Part shown: positions 16,803 through 24,828 of the stretch, one piece after another
How the letters are laid out: each line of letters begins with the position of its first letter
Numbering within the stretch: the stretch's first letter is position 1
From: Weeksella massiliensis
GTDB lineage: Bacteria; Bacteroidota; Bacteroidia; Flavobacteriales; Weeksellaceae
Direction of reading: 5' to 3'
DNA: 64,000 bases
Assembly: GCA_000751595.1 (NCBI GenBank)
Contig: CCMH01000016.1
Location: forward strand, 1-64,000
The notes under the pieces: model-generated
Told to the model about the DNA's origin: nothing
What the model saw: only the letters and a program-made list of their open reading frames with translations
The model's database searches: none
Program-made: the position numbers and the translations under genes

Positions 16803-17231
16803 ATGAAAAAAATAATTTATTTCTTTACATTTCTATTTTGTTCATTGGTTTTTGCTCAAACGCAACCCAAAGAATTTACCTTAAATATCGAAAACTTGAA
16901 AGGAGCTGACGGCTTTCTAAAGATTGATATTTACCGAAATGTTGAAAATTATACGCGCGGCGTAAATGCCTATAAATCGTTTTATATTCGGGTAGATGAC
17001 AAAGAAAAGTACCAATTGAGTATTAAGGATTTTCCGAATAATTATTACGCAATCAAAGTGTTTTTAGATACCAATCAGAACAAAGTTTTGGACAAAACTT
17101 GGATTGGGATTCGCAAAGAACCTTATGCTTTTTCTGGTGAAACGAAACCGTATTTCAGAGAACCAACTTTCGAAGAAGCCAAGATTTTAATCGACGATGA
17201 CAACCGCGAAATTACCTTGAAATTAAAATAA
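16803..17231 (+). CDS. DUF2141 domain-containing exported protein
   Basis: This 142-residue protein has a signal peptide ending at VFAQ (Gln first in the mature chain). The DUF2141 domain contains the family pattern LKGADGFLKIDIYRN, then FPNNYYAIKVFLDTNQNKVLD and a GIRKEPYAFS segment. The D-x-N-x-N-x-x-L-D stretch resembles an EF-hand-like calcium loop. The function of the family is unknown. It is transcribed divergently from comEC and converges on lpxB with a 24-bp gap. No terminator hairpin is obvious between them. Confidence 0.85.
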   Translation: MKKIIYFFTFLFCSLVFAQTQPKEFTLNIENLKGADGFLKIDIYRNVENYTRGVNAYKSFYIRVDDKEKYQLSIKDFPNNYYAIKVFLDTNQNKVLDKTWIGIRKEPYAFSGETKPYFREPTFEEAKILIDDDNREITLKLK

Positions 17232-17251
17232 TTTTTCTACACTCTGCGACT

Positions 17252-17260
17252 CATCCTACC
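17252..17260. repeat. CATCCTACC motif copy at the lpxB stop codon
   Basis: On the minus strand the copy reads GGTAGGATG and its TAG is the lpxB stop codon. It lies in the short gap between converging DUF2141 and lpxB genes. Confidence 0.65.
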
Positions 17261-18383
17261 GTGAAATTTTCGCATGCAAATCGTCTACAATAAGTTTTGC
17301 AGTTCGTATAGAAGCTCCTTCACCGCCGAGTTTTTCTCGTAATACACGATAATTTTCTAAAACTTGTGAACGATAAGGATCGGTGAGAATTTTGTGCAAT
17401 TCTGCCCGTAAATTTTCGGTGGTCAATTCTTGTTGGATCAACTCTTTCACCACTTCTTTATCCATAATCAGATTGACCAAAGAAATGTAGGAAATATGTT
17501 TCACTAATCTTTTTCCGATTTCGTAAGAAATCCTACTTCCCTTATAACAAACCACTTCTGGAATGTTGAGTAATGCAGTTTCTAAGGTCGCCGTACCCGA
17601 AGTTACCAAGGCCGCCGTAGCATTATTCAGCAAATTATAAGTATCATTACTAATCACCTTTACACTATATTGATGTAAGAATTTTTGGTAATCCTCTAAA
17701 GATTGCGAAGGCGCGCCTGCAACCACAAATTGATAGTTCGGAAAATCGGACATCACCGAAAGCATAATCGGTAATTTGGCTTTAATTTCTTGATTTCGAC
17801 TACCCGGCAACAAGGCAATAATCGGTCGATCATCTAACTGATATTTCTGCAAAAAATCGTCTTTGGATAAAAACTCTCTTGTTTTCAGCGCATCTAACAA
17901 TGGATGCCCAACAAAATCGACTTCCATTTCATATTTTCGGTAGAAATCTTTTTCGAATGGTAGGATGACAAACATCCGATCGACAACTTTTTTTATCTGA
18001 TGAACTCGCCCTGTTTTCCAAGCCCAAATTTGAGGTGAAATATAATAATAAACCTTGATTCCTAAATCTTTGACAAATTTAGCCACACGAAGATTAAAAC
18101 CTGGATAATCTATCAAAATCACCGCATCTGGTTTATATGCTTCGATATCTTTTTTGGCAATTTCTATATTTCTAAGAATTGTACGCAGATTCATAATCAC
18201 CTCAACAAAGCCCATAAAAGCAAGTTCTTTGTAGTGTTTGACACAAGTTCCGCCAACTTCTTGCATCAAATCGCCTCCCCAAAACCGAAATTCGGCTTGC
18301 GGATCTTGTATTTTCAAAGCTTTCATCAAGTTAGAACCATGCAAATCTCCCGACGCTTCTCCCGAAATAAGATAATATTTCAC
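17256..18383 (-). CDS. lpxB: Lipid-A-disaccharide synthase
   Basis: LpxB condenses UDP-2,3-diacylglucosamine with lipid X to form the lipid A disaccharide at the cytoplasmic face of the inner membrane. The family start YYLISGEASGDLHGSNLM is intact. Other family landmarks are FRFWGGDLMQEVGG, AVILIDYPGFNLRVAK, YYISPQIWAWKTGRV, ILPFEKDFY, GHPLLD and ALLPGSRNQEI. I place the start at the GTG of 18383 (375 residues), because the only in-frame upstream start is a TTG at 18413 that would add ten residues not typical of the family. It diverges from the DUF2480 gene. No other lpx gene is adjacent. Confidence 0.93.
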   Translation of the reverse strand: MKYYLISGEASGDLHGSNLMKALKIQDPQAEFRFWGGDLMQEVGGTCVKHYKELAFMGFVEVIMNLRTILRNIEIAKKDIEAYKPDAVILIDYPGFNLRVAKFVKDLGIKVYYYISPQIWAWKTGRVHQIKKVVDRMFVILPFEKDFYRKYEMEVDFVGHPLLDALKTREFLSKDDFLQKYQLDDRPIIALLPGSRNQEIKAKLPIMLSVMSDFPNYQFVVAGAPSQSLEDYQKFLHQYSVKVISNDTYNLLNNATAALVTSGTATLETALLNIPEVVCYKGSRISYEIGKRLVKHISYISLVNLIMDKEVVKELIQQELTTENLRAELHKILTDPYRSQVLENYRVLREKLGGEGASIRTAKLIVDDLHAKISR

Positions 18384-18445
18384 ACTTAAATTTTTAGAGA
18401 AACAAAGATACAATAACCTTCGGGGCTAATTTGTCGAAATATGCG

Positions 18446-18453
18446 TAAATTTG
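18446..18453 (+). promoter_or_regulatory. Candidate -7 promoter element for the DUF2480 gene
   Basis: TAAATTTG matches TAnnTTTG and lies 17 bp before the ATG at 18471. A TTTG at 18430-18433 is too close (12 bp) to be a normal -33 element. Confidence 0.4.
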
Positions 18454-18470
18454 TATAAGATATTTTTAGT

Positions 18471-18974
18471 ATGGATGAAATTGTCAATAAAATAGCAAAA
18501 AGCGGATTGGTAAATATCGATTTAGAAGAATGGTATCCTACCGAAAAACGCATTCTTTTTGATGTTAAAGATTGGTTGTATGAAGAACTGATTTTGAGAG
18601 AAAAAGATTTTAGAGAAAACTTAAAAAACCACGATTGGGAGCAATATGATAATTGTTTGGTCGCAATAAATTGCACGGCAGATGCCATTGTTCCATCTTG
18701 GGCTTACATGCTTATTATCACTTACTTACAACCGATTGCGAAAAAAGTTGTTTTTGGAGATTTTCATGAGTTAGATTTGATACTTTATCATGATATAATA
18801 GAAAAACTAGACATTGAACCCTTTGTAGATCAGCGAATTATTATCAAAGGATGCAGCCATAAACCTGTTCCGGAGAATGCTTACTTAGAACTGATAAATC
18901 GACTACAACCCGTAGCAAAATCGTTAATGTTCGGTGAAGCGTGCAGTACGGTTCCTTTGTACAAAAAGAAATAA
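18471..18974 (+). CDS. DUF2480 family protein with an internal repeat
   Basis: This 167-residue soluble protein matches the DUF2480 family of Bacteroidota; function unknown. The start MDEIVNKIAKSGLVNIDLEE and the DVKDWLYEELILREKDFR helix are family-typical. Two halves align to each other by eye. Residues about 62-97 (cysteine at 68, then VPSWAYMLIITYLQPIAKK and FGD) and about 121-156 (cysteine at 128, then VPENAYLELINRLQPVAKS and FGE) share the order C, VP, AY, LQP-AK, FG. The domain therefore seems to be an ancient duplication. No signal peptide or membrane segment is present. A strong terminator follows. Confidence 0.85.
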   Translation: MDEIVNKIAKSGLVNIDLEEWYPTEKRILFDVKDWLYEELILREKDFRENLKNHDWEQYDNCLVAINCTADAIVPSWAYMLIITYLQPIAKKVVFGDFHELDLILYHDIIEKLDIEPFVDQRIIIKGCSHKPVPENAYLELINRLQPVAKSLMFGEACSTVPLYKKK

Positions 18975-19000
18975 AAAAAGTGGCAAAAGCCACTTTTTTT
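18973..19000. terminator. Bidirectional intrinsic terminator
   Basis: AAAAAAAGTGGC, loop AAAA, GCCACTTTTTTT forms a perfect 12-bp stem between the converging DUF2480 and glutaminyl cyclase genes. It overlaps the DUF2480 stop codon. Confidence 0.85.
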
Positions 19001-19027
19001 ATTTCTTTTTAGTTATGATTCAACCCT

Positions 19028-20047
19028 CTATTTTTTGATAGTCACTTCGTAAATTTTGTTCCAAAGTTTACCTGTTACCAACATATTTTCTCCTTTGAAG
19101 GCAATACCATTCAAAACATCAGTATCTGCAGCTTGTTCAGCTTTGAAGGCTTCAAAATTCATTTTTCCGATCACAGCTCCACTTGAGGGATCCACAGCTA
19201 CAATAATATTTTGTTGATAAACATTTATATACAACAAACCATTATGGTATTCCAACTCATTGAGGTTGCTGTAAGCTTGTTTATCATCAACCGCTTGTAT
19301 TGTTCTTTTATAATTAAAATCTTTATCAAAGAAATGGATTTTCTGTGAACCATCAGTAATGACCAATTCTTGTCCCATTGTGGTAATTCCCCAACCTTCT
19401 CTAATTTCACCGGGCATGGTAATTTCTCGCAATAACTTAAAATTCTGATCATATTCATAAATCAATCTGTTTTGCCAAGTCAGTTGATAAATCACCCCAT
19501 TTAATTCGGTTATTCCTTCGCCAAAAGAAGTTTTTTCTACTTCACCGGTTAACTCCTCGGTTGAGCTTCCTAAACGATATTTCACCAATCTCGACTGTCC
19601 GGTAAGTCCCGTACCTTCGAAAATAAAACCATCTTTATAATAAAAACCTTGGGTAAAATCTTGAGGATTGTGCGGATAGGTATTCACCAAATCGTACCCC
19701 CATTCTTGCGCGGGTTGATCTGCAAAAACTAAGATATTAAATTCGCGTGTAGCTGATAATTCCGAACCATTAAAAAATTTCACGCTCACATTATGTTGTC
19801 CTAAACCAACATTTTCTAAGGTTATTTTTCCTGGGTTTGGAAAATCTTTTCCGTCAATTTCTACTTTTACTTCGCTAATATTGGTCAATCCTTCTATCGA
19901 AATTTCTAGAGAATCCCCTATTTTATACTGTTTTTCTTCTATAGCAGAAACTTGTTGCGTGATTATCGGGTTATTAACCGATGCATCGTCTTTACAAGCT
20001 GTAACACTTAATACTAAAAATCCGAAAAGGATATAAAAACGTTTCAT
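19028..20047 (-). CDS. Glutaminyl-peptide cyclotransferase lipoprotein (type I, beta-propeller)
   Basis: This 339-residue protein converts N-terminal Gln of exported proteins to pyroglutamate. The signal peptide ends in a lipobox (VTAC, Cys at about 18), so it is a lipoprotein. Residues about 30-108 look like an Ig-like or beta-sandwich domain. The PF05096 glutamine cyclotransferase propeller follows, with NTYPHNPQDFTQGFYYKDG, FEGTGLTGQSRL, FGEGITEL, LTWQNRLIYEYD and GWGITT. Every signal-peptidase-I protein in this window begins with Gln after the predicted cleavage site, so it has local substrates. It converges on the terminator at 18973. Confidence 0.9.
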   Translation of the reverse strand: MKRFYILFGFLVLSVTACKDDASVNNPIITQQVSAIEEKQYKIGDSLEISIEGLTNISEVKVEIDGKDFPNPGKITLENVGLGQHNVSVKFFNGSELSATREFNILVFADQPAQEWGYDLVNTYPHNPQDFTQGFYYKDGFIFEGTGLTGQSRLVKYRLGSSTEELTGEVEKTSFGEGITELNGVIYQLTWQNRLIYEYDQNFKLLREITMPGEIREGWGITTMGQELVITDGSQKIHFFDKDFNYKRTIQAVDDKQAYSNLNELEYHNGLLYINVYQQNIIVAVDPSSGAVIGKMNFEAFKAEQAADTDVLNGIAFKGENMLVTGKLWNKIYEVTIKK

Positions 20048-20278
20048 GATTTAGATAATTTGCTAACAAATATGAGAAAATTTTATTAGAACTGATCTTT
20101 TCTACTGCTATTTTTCCTATCAAGGAAAAGATATAAACGAATATCATTTGGTTAAAATCACTAAAAAATTTTGTTTGGTATATTTTTTGACAATAGAAGA
20201 AAATTGCTCGCTAAGAGTGAAAATATAATACCTAAACCACTATTTAAAACAACAAAAACCTATAAAAAAGAAACATTA
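20048..20278. other. Intergenic region between divergent genes
   Basis: This 231-base AT-rich gap separates the divergent glutaminyl cyclase and CpsB-like genes. An in-frame TTG at 20171 could extend the CpsB-like ORF, but the added sequence does not look like protein. I see no RNA gene or exact TAnnTTTG element. Confidence 0.4.
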
Positions 20279-21037
20279 ATGATATCACTTTTCAGAAGTT
20301 CGAAAAAGAAAGAGGAAAAAAATCCTTACCAATTTCCGGTTCAGTTTATTGATATACATTCTCATCTACTGCCTGGAATTGATGATGGATCGAAATCTAC
20401 CGAAGAATCAATAGAAATGTTAATCGACATGAAAGCTTTAGGCGTCGAACATTTTGTCTTTACTCCTCACGTTATACAAGGAGTCTGGGAAAATTCTACT
20501 GAATCTATCTTGGCTAGAAAGAAAGAATTTTTAGACGAAATTCGTTCGATTCCCGAATTGCAAAATATCACTATTCGTGTGGCTGCTGAATATATGATGG
20601 ACGAACATTTCAAGAATGTACTTATCCCGAACAAAGATTTGTTAACAATCAAAGACAACAAAGTTTTGGTAGAAATGTCTTACATGGCGCCGCCGATACA
20701 TCTTTACGAAACCTTGGCTGAGTTACAAGTTGCGGGATATCGCCCTATTTTAGCGCATCCAGAGCGATACAGAGCTTTTCATAATGATTTTTCCGAGTAT
20801 CAAAAACTTAAAGATGCTGGTTGCGAATTTCAGATAAATTTGCTTTCGCTCACCAATTATTATGGTGTGAATGTGCACGAAGCTGCGGTAAAATTGCTTA
20901 CCGAAAACATGATAGATTATTGCGGGTCGGATACACACAACGATCGTCATATCAAAACCTTCGAAACGTTTTCTTCTCGAAAAGAAATGATGAAATTGAT
21001 GTCGCCTATTTTCGAAAACAACAAAAATTTAATTTAA
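20279..21037 (+). CDS. CpsB/YwqE-type PHP-domain tyrosine phosphatase
   Basis: This 252-residue protein is a metal-dependent protein-tyrosine phosphatase of the PHP superfamily, a group that dephosphorylates bacterial tyrosine kinases controlling polysaccharide export. Visible metal-binding motifs are IDIHSHLLPGIDDGSK, FTPHV, the conserved Glu of AAEYMMDEHF, LAHPERY and CGSDTHN. I place the start at ATG 20279, which gives MISLFRSSKKKEEKN; the longer frame would need a TTG at 20171. No kinase or polysaccharide gene is adjacent, so the substrate here is unknown. A terminator follows the gene. Confidence 0.88.
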   Translation: MISLFRSSKKKEEKNPYQFPVQFIDIHSHLLPGIDDGSKSTEESIEMLIDMKALGVEHFVFTPHVIQGVWENSTESILARKKEFLDEIRSIPELQNITIRVAAEYMMDEHFKNVLIPNKDLLTIKDNKVLVEMSYMAPPIHLYETLAELQVAGYRPILAHPERYRAFHNDFSEYQKLKDAGCEFQINLLSLTNYYGVNVHEAAVKLLTENMIDYCGSDTHNDRHIKTFETFSSRKEMMKLMSPIFENNKNLI

Positions 21038-21070
21038 AATTATTCCTAGAATCAACCCAACTACAAACCA

Positions 21071-21107
21071 AAAAGTGCTTTGAAGAAATCTTCAAAGCAC
21101 TTTTTTT
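21071..21107. terminator. Bidirectional intrinsic terminator
   Basis: AAAAGTGCTTTGAAG (21071-21085) pairs perfectly with CTTCAAAGCACTTTT (21090-21104), with loop AAAT and a T run. It serves the converging CpsB-like and ruvC genes. Confidence 0.87.
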
Positions 21108-21151
21108 ATAAGGTTCATTTTCTATTCTAAAAACTTGATTTGGGTTTTATT

Positions 21152-21700
21152 TTATCCCAACCGATTCGGATTATCTTTGAGGAATGCGCCCCAACCCGAA
21201 TAACTTTTTTGCGCGCCACCAACCGGATTCATATTCAAATAATGACAAACCGCCGCCGCCAAACCATCGGTTGCGTCTAATCTTTTCGGAATTTCTTTCA
21301 GCCCCAAAAGATTTTGCAGCATGCCGGCAACCATTTCTTTCGAGGCATTTCCGTTTCCGGTAATCGCCATTTTTATTTTTTTGGGCGAATATTCTGTGAT
21401 CGGAACTTCACGATACAAACCCGCTGCCATAGCCACGCCTTGTGCACGACCAAGTTTCAGCATCGATTGTACATTCTTCCCAAAAAAAGGCGCTTCTATC
21501 GCCAATTCATCGGGATGATATTGATCGATTATAGCCAAAGTTTTCTCGAAAATACGTTTCAATTTCATTTCGTGATTCGGCAGTTTATGCAACAACAATT
21601 CATCGAGTGTGATGAGTTTCATTTGTTTTTTTTCTATCGCAATCAGCCCAAATCCCATCACCGTAGTTCCGGGATCTATCCCTAAAATTATCTTTTCCAT
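21152..21700 (-). CDS. ruvC: Crossover junction endodeoxyribonuclease RuvC
   Basis: This 182-residue nuclease cuts Holliday junctions symmetrically during recombination, working with RuvAB. The four acidic catalytic positions are all present: Asp9 in GIDPGTT, Glu69 in LAIEAPFFGKN, and Asp142 and Asp145 in LDATDGLAAAVCH. Length is normal for the family. The gene follows the GH3-like gene after 46 bp on the same strand and is probably co-transcribed. ruvA is elsewhere in the window (55067-55648), so the ruv genes are dispersed. Confidence 0.95.
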   Translation of the reverse strand: MEKIILGIDPGTTVMGFGLIAIEKKQMKLITLDELLLHKLPNHEMKLKRIFEKTLAIIDQYHPDELAIEAPFFGKNVQSMLKLGRAQGVAMAAGLYREVPITEYSPKKIKMAITGNGNASKEMVAGMLQNLLGLKEIPKRLDATDGLAAAVCHYLNMNPVGGAQKSYSGWGAFLKDNPNRLG

Positions 21701-21718
21701 GCTGGGTTTTTATTTTTT

Positions 21719-21727
21719 GGTAGGATG
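21719..21727. repeat. Intergenic copy of the GGTAGGATG motif
   Basis: The copy lies in the 46-bp gap between the GH3-like stop and the ruvC start. With its preceding T-rich tract (from 21707) it is nearly identical over 24 bases to 3882-3905. Confidence 0.7.
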
Positions 21728-21746
21728 ATTTAATATATCCTATCCA

Positions 21747-23264
21747 TTAATTTTCTTGCGATTTATTGAGTTCGATCAGCGGTTCGATATATTCTCGAGA
21801 GTTCGACAATCTCGGGATTTTATTTTGACCGCCCAATTTCCCTCTCGATTTCATCCAATCGATAAACAAACCTTTCCTTGCCTTGTGTACGATTGGTCGA
21901 TTGAGTGTCATATTATTATAACGTTTGGCTTCATAATCAGAATTGATGGCTTGTAATCCCAAATCGAGTTCATCAATAAACGTTTCGAAATCGGTAGGAT
22001 CCTTCGAAAACTCGATCATCCATTCATGTGCTCCTTTTTCTTTTCCGACCATAAAAATAGGCGCAGCCGAATATTCTGCTACAATTGCATTGGTTTTCTC
22101 ACAAGCACGTTTTAGCGCTTCTTCTGCATTTTCGATCATCAATTCTTCGCCAAAAGCATTGATATGATGTTTCGTGCGCCCAGTAATCACAATTCTGTGA
22201 GGCGATGTAGATGTAAAACGAATGGTATCGCCGATGATATAGCGCCACAAACCGCCGTTGGTTGTGATAACTAAAGCATAATTTTTCCCGATTTCTACTT
22301 GATCGATTGTGAGACATTTCGGATTTTCTTCTCCGAAATTTTCCATTTCTATGAATTCATAAAAAATTCCATTATCCAACAAAAGCAACAATTCTTTTTT
22401 ATTCAACTGATCTTGAATAGCAAAAAAACCTTCGGATGCGTTGTAAAGCTCAAAGAAATTAAGTTGTTTTTGGGTGATATTTCGATAGTTTTCTTCGTAC
22501 GGTTTGAAACTTATCCCACCATGAAAAAAGACTTCGACATTGGGCCATAATTCATCGATATAGGTAGAATTGGTTTCGGTCAACATTTTATTGAGCACGA
22601 CCAACATCCAAGACGGGACACCGGTTAGCGAGCCAACATCTTCTTTTTTTGTCGCTTGGATGATGGCATCCATTTTCAGATTCCAATCGGCCATCAACGA
22701 AATTTCTTTGTTGGGAATGTTTTTTAGTTCAGCATAAAACGGAAGATTCTCTATCAATATAGCCGATAAATCTCCGAATTGAGTTTGATAATGTTGATAC
22801 AATTCACTGCTTCCGCCGATTCTTAGATTTTTATGCAAGAAGATTTCCGTTTCTGGATACGCATTGAGATATAGCGCAAACATGGTTTTACCTGCCGAAT
22901 AATGGCAATCTTCTAAAGACTCTTTACTGATTGGGATAAATTTACTTTTTGCATTTGTGGTACCTGACGATTTTGCAAACCAACGAATTTTCCCTTGCCA
23001 CGTAACATCTTTTTCACCTTTTCTTGCTAATTCGATATATGGTTCAAACTCTTCGTAAGTTACCAAAGGAACTCGCTGCTGAAAATGTTCTATATTTTTT
23101 ATTTCATCAAACCCAAACTCTTTTCCATAGATGGTATTTTTGGCAATTTCTATATTGGATAAAAGCACATTAAGCTGAGTAATAAAAGGATGTTTGATGC
23201 TTTCTTCGATCGCTTTCATTCGACTACGCATCATAATTTCCATCACTTTATTCACAATTCCCAT
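21747..23264 (-). CDS. GH3-like acyl-adenylate-forming protein
   Basis: This 505-residue protein belongs to the GH3 superfamily (named for plant auxin-responsive GH3 amido synthetases), part of the firefly-luciferase adenylating fold. The ATP-binding loop reads WFAKSSGTTNAKSKFIPIS near 110. Other family segments are GVPSWM, ELYNASEGFFAIQ and RYIIGDTIRFTS, followed by a C-terminal domain with HINAFGEELM. Bacterial substrates are unknown; the plant family joins amino acids to acyl acids. It lies upstream of ruvC on the same strand and diverges from the DUF2797 gene. Confidence 0.88.
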   Translation of the reverse strand: MGIVNKVMEIMMRSRMKAIEESIKHPFITQLNVLLSNIEIAKNTIYGKEFGFDEIKNIEHFQQRVPLVTYEEFEPYIELARKGEKDVTWQGKIRWFAKSSGTTNAKSKFIPISKESLEDCHYSAGKTMFALYLNAYPETEIFLHKNLRIGGSSELYQHYQTQFGDLSAILIENLPFYAELKNIPNKEISLMADWNLKMDAIIQATKKEDVGSLTGVPSWMLVVLNKMLTETNSTYIDELWPNVEVFFHGGISFKPYEENYRNITQKQLNFFELYNASEGFFAIQDQLNKKELLLLLDNGIFYEFIEMENFGEENPKCLTIDQVEIGKNYALVITTNGGLWRYIIGDTIRFTSTSPHRIVITGRTKHHINAFGEELMIENAEEALKRACEKTNAIVAEYSAAPIFMVGKEKGAHEWMIEFSKDPTDFETFIDELDLGLQAINSDYEAKRYNNMTLNRPIVHKARKGLFIDWMKSRGKLGGQNKIPRLSNSREYIEPLIELNKSQEN

Positions 23265-23289
23265 TCGTGTATTTTTTGTAGATTTAGCA

Positions 23290-23297
23290 CAAATTTA
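23290..23297 (-). promoter_or_regulatory. Candidate -7 promoter element for the GH3-like/ruvC unit
   Basis: The minus strand reads TAAATTTG, an exact TAnnTTTG match 25 bp upstream of the GH3-like start. I do not see a TTG at the expected -33 distance. Confidence 0.4.
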
Positions 23298-23315
23298 TAA
23301 AAAGAAAACGCAACT

Positions 23316-24107
23316 ATGCTCTTCCAAGGTCAAATCCGTAAAATGATTTCTGAAAATGGAAATCCAATTCAGTATTATCTTAATTTTTCTGATGATTTTT
23401 TATCAATGAATCAGTTAATAAACCGTACAATCCGAATTTCATTCGATCATTACGAATGTTTAGGTTGTCATCAAGACGTAGAAATCTACCGAATGGGATA
23501 TTGTAGGAATTGCTTTTTCACGCTTCCACAAGCCAATGAAAGCATCATCAGACCAGAACTTTCTACCGCACATTTAGGAATTGAAAAACGCGACCTGAAA
23601 TGGGAACAAGATTTCGAACTTCAACCCCATATTGTCTATTTATCGAATACTTCTGGCGTGAAGGTTGGCGTTACCCGCGCTGCCCAACTCCCAACCCGAT
23701 GGATAGATCAGGGTGCTACCGAAGCCATGATTATTGCGCGCACAGAAAATCGTTATCAGGCTGGGATGATAGAAGTTGCCCTCAAAGAGCATTTGGCCGA
23801 CAAAACCAACTATCAACGCATGTTGAAAAACGAGCAAGTGGATGATGATTTACAGGATGTTTGGCAAAGTGTTCGAAGTTTTGTGGGTGAAGAACAACAA
23901 CCTTTTTTAGTAGAAGAACAAGAAGTGTATCGTTTCGATTATCCAGTTACGGAATATCCTACCAAAATAAAAGTCATCAACCTCAGCAAAGAACCTTCTT
24001 TCGAAGGAAAATTGCTCGGTATAAAAGGACAATATTTAATTTTTGATGAGAATCGAGTTTTCAATGTCCGCAACCATGAAGGGTTTTATTTACAATTTTC
24101 GGTATAA
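23316..24107 (+). CDS. DUF2797 domain-containing protein
   Basis: This 263-residue soluble protein matches DUF2797, a family of unknown function. A zinc-ribbon-like set of cysteines is visible at CLGCHQ and YCRNCF (about residues 47-70). The segment VYLSNTSGVKVGVTRAAQLPTRWIDQGA resembles GIY-YIG-type nuclease sequence, with an Arg in TRAAQLPTRW; this similarity is my reading and not a firm assignment. No signal peptide is present. It is divergent from the GH3-like gene with a 51-bp gap. Confidence 0.8.
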   Translation: MLFQGQIRKMISENGNPIQYYLNFSDDFLSMNQLINRTIRISFDHYECLGCHQDVEIYRMGYCRNCFFTLPQANESIIRPELSTAHLGIEKRDLKWEQDFELQPHIVYLSNTSGVKVGVTRAAQLPTRWIDQGATEAMIIARTENRYQAGMIEVALKEHLADKTNYQRMLKNEQVDDDLQDVWQSVRSFVGEEQQPFLVEEQEVYRFDYPVTEYPTKIKVINLSKEPSFEGKLLGIKGQYLIFDENRVFNVRNHEGFYLQFSV

Positions 24108-24237
24108 TTATTTTCAGATTGCCAAATTTAAGCATCATCCACTCATCAGATTGATAATAATTTTATATATTTTTTAACAATATTAATTTTTTATTGTATA
24201 TTGGTTGAGTAAATGTTTAAAAAAAAATGGCTGTCTT

Positions 24238-24669
24238 ATGAAAACTTCACATCTTACCATTATTTGCACAATAGGCTTATCGTTTCTGGCATGTACCGAC
24301 GCTGGGAAACTACCACAATACAAAGTAGAATCTGCTGTGCAACATGCTTATCGTTATCGAACAATGAATTTACAAGATTCTTTGGCGAAATATGTTAATA
24401 ATTTTGATGATAAAGAATTTCAGGCAACACAGTCCGAATTTGGAGAAGTAAAAGTGTACAACCTCGACAACGTAAAAGAAGAAGGCAACGGTAATAATCT
24501 CACTTACATTGCTACTTACAATGTAGAATATCCGACGGCAGAAGGAAAAGAAATCTTCCATGTGAAGTCGATAGATAAACTACCTAAAATTGTAAGTTAT
24601 TCTCGCGATTTGCAAGCTATTTCTGTACCAACAGATAGCACAAACATACACACTGACAGTCTTCGGTAA
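24238..24669 (+). CDS. Small hypothetical lipoprotein
   Basis: From ATG 24238 the product is 143 residues. A signal peptide with lipobox ends at FLAC (Cys about 19), followed by TDAGKL. The mature part is polar with no recognised motif and ends with a Ser/Thr/Asp-rich tail. The frame is open back to a TTG at 24205, but starting there would put charged residues before the signal peptide, so the ATG is preferred. TATATTGG upstream is one base from the -7 consensus. I do not recognise the family. Confidence 0.65.
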   Translation: MKTSHLTIICTIGLSFLACTDAGKLPQYKVESAVQHAYRYRTMNLQDSLAKYVNNFDDKEFQATQSEFGEVKVYNLDNVKEEGNGNNLTYIATYNVEYPTAEGKEIFHVKSIDKLPKIVSYSRDLQAISVPTDSTNIHTDSLR

Positions 24670-24703
24670 AAAGGAGACGAGAGTAAATTTTTCATTTTTT
24701 TCG

Positions 24704-24736
24704 ATCACCAAAGTTTTCTTTGGTGATTTTTTTTTG
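24704..24736 (+). terminator. Intrinsic terminator after the small lipoprotein
   Basis: ATCACCAAAG, loop TTTT, CTTTGGTGAT forms a perfect 10-bp stem (24704-24727) followed by a run of nine or more T residues. Confidence 0.88.
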
Positions 24737-24786
24737 ATCAGAAATTTTCTCTCCTACTAGGTGAAAAACATTTTTAACAAATTCAT

Positions 24787-24794
24787 TATCTTTG
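24787..24794 (+). promoter_or_regulatory. Candidate -7 promoter element for mfd
   Basis: TATCTTTG matches TAnnTTTG exactly. A transcript starting about six bases downstream would make the TTG at 24802 nearly leaderless, which supports the ATG at 24829 as the mfd start. Confidence 0.45.
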
Positions 24795-24828
24795 TCTTGT
24801 TTTGGAACAAAAGACTTTAGACAACGTA

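Noticed and set aside
20171-20278. TTG-initiated N-terminal extension of the CpsB-like phosphatase
   Set aside because: The 36 added residues resemble translated non-coding AT-rich DNA, and the family start fits ATG 20279.
24205-24237. Longer start for the small lipoprotein at TTG 24205
   Set aside because: It adds a charged, cysteine-containing stretch before a well-formed lipoprotein signal peptide that begins at ATG 24238.
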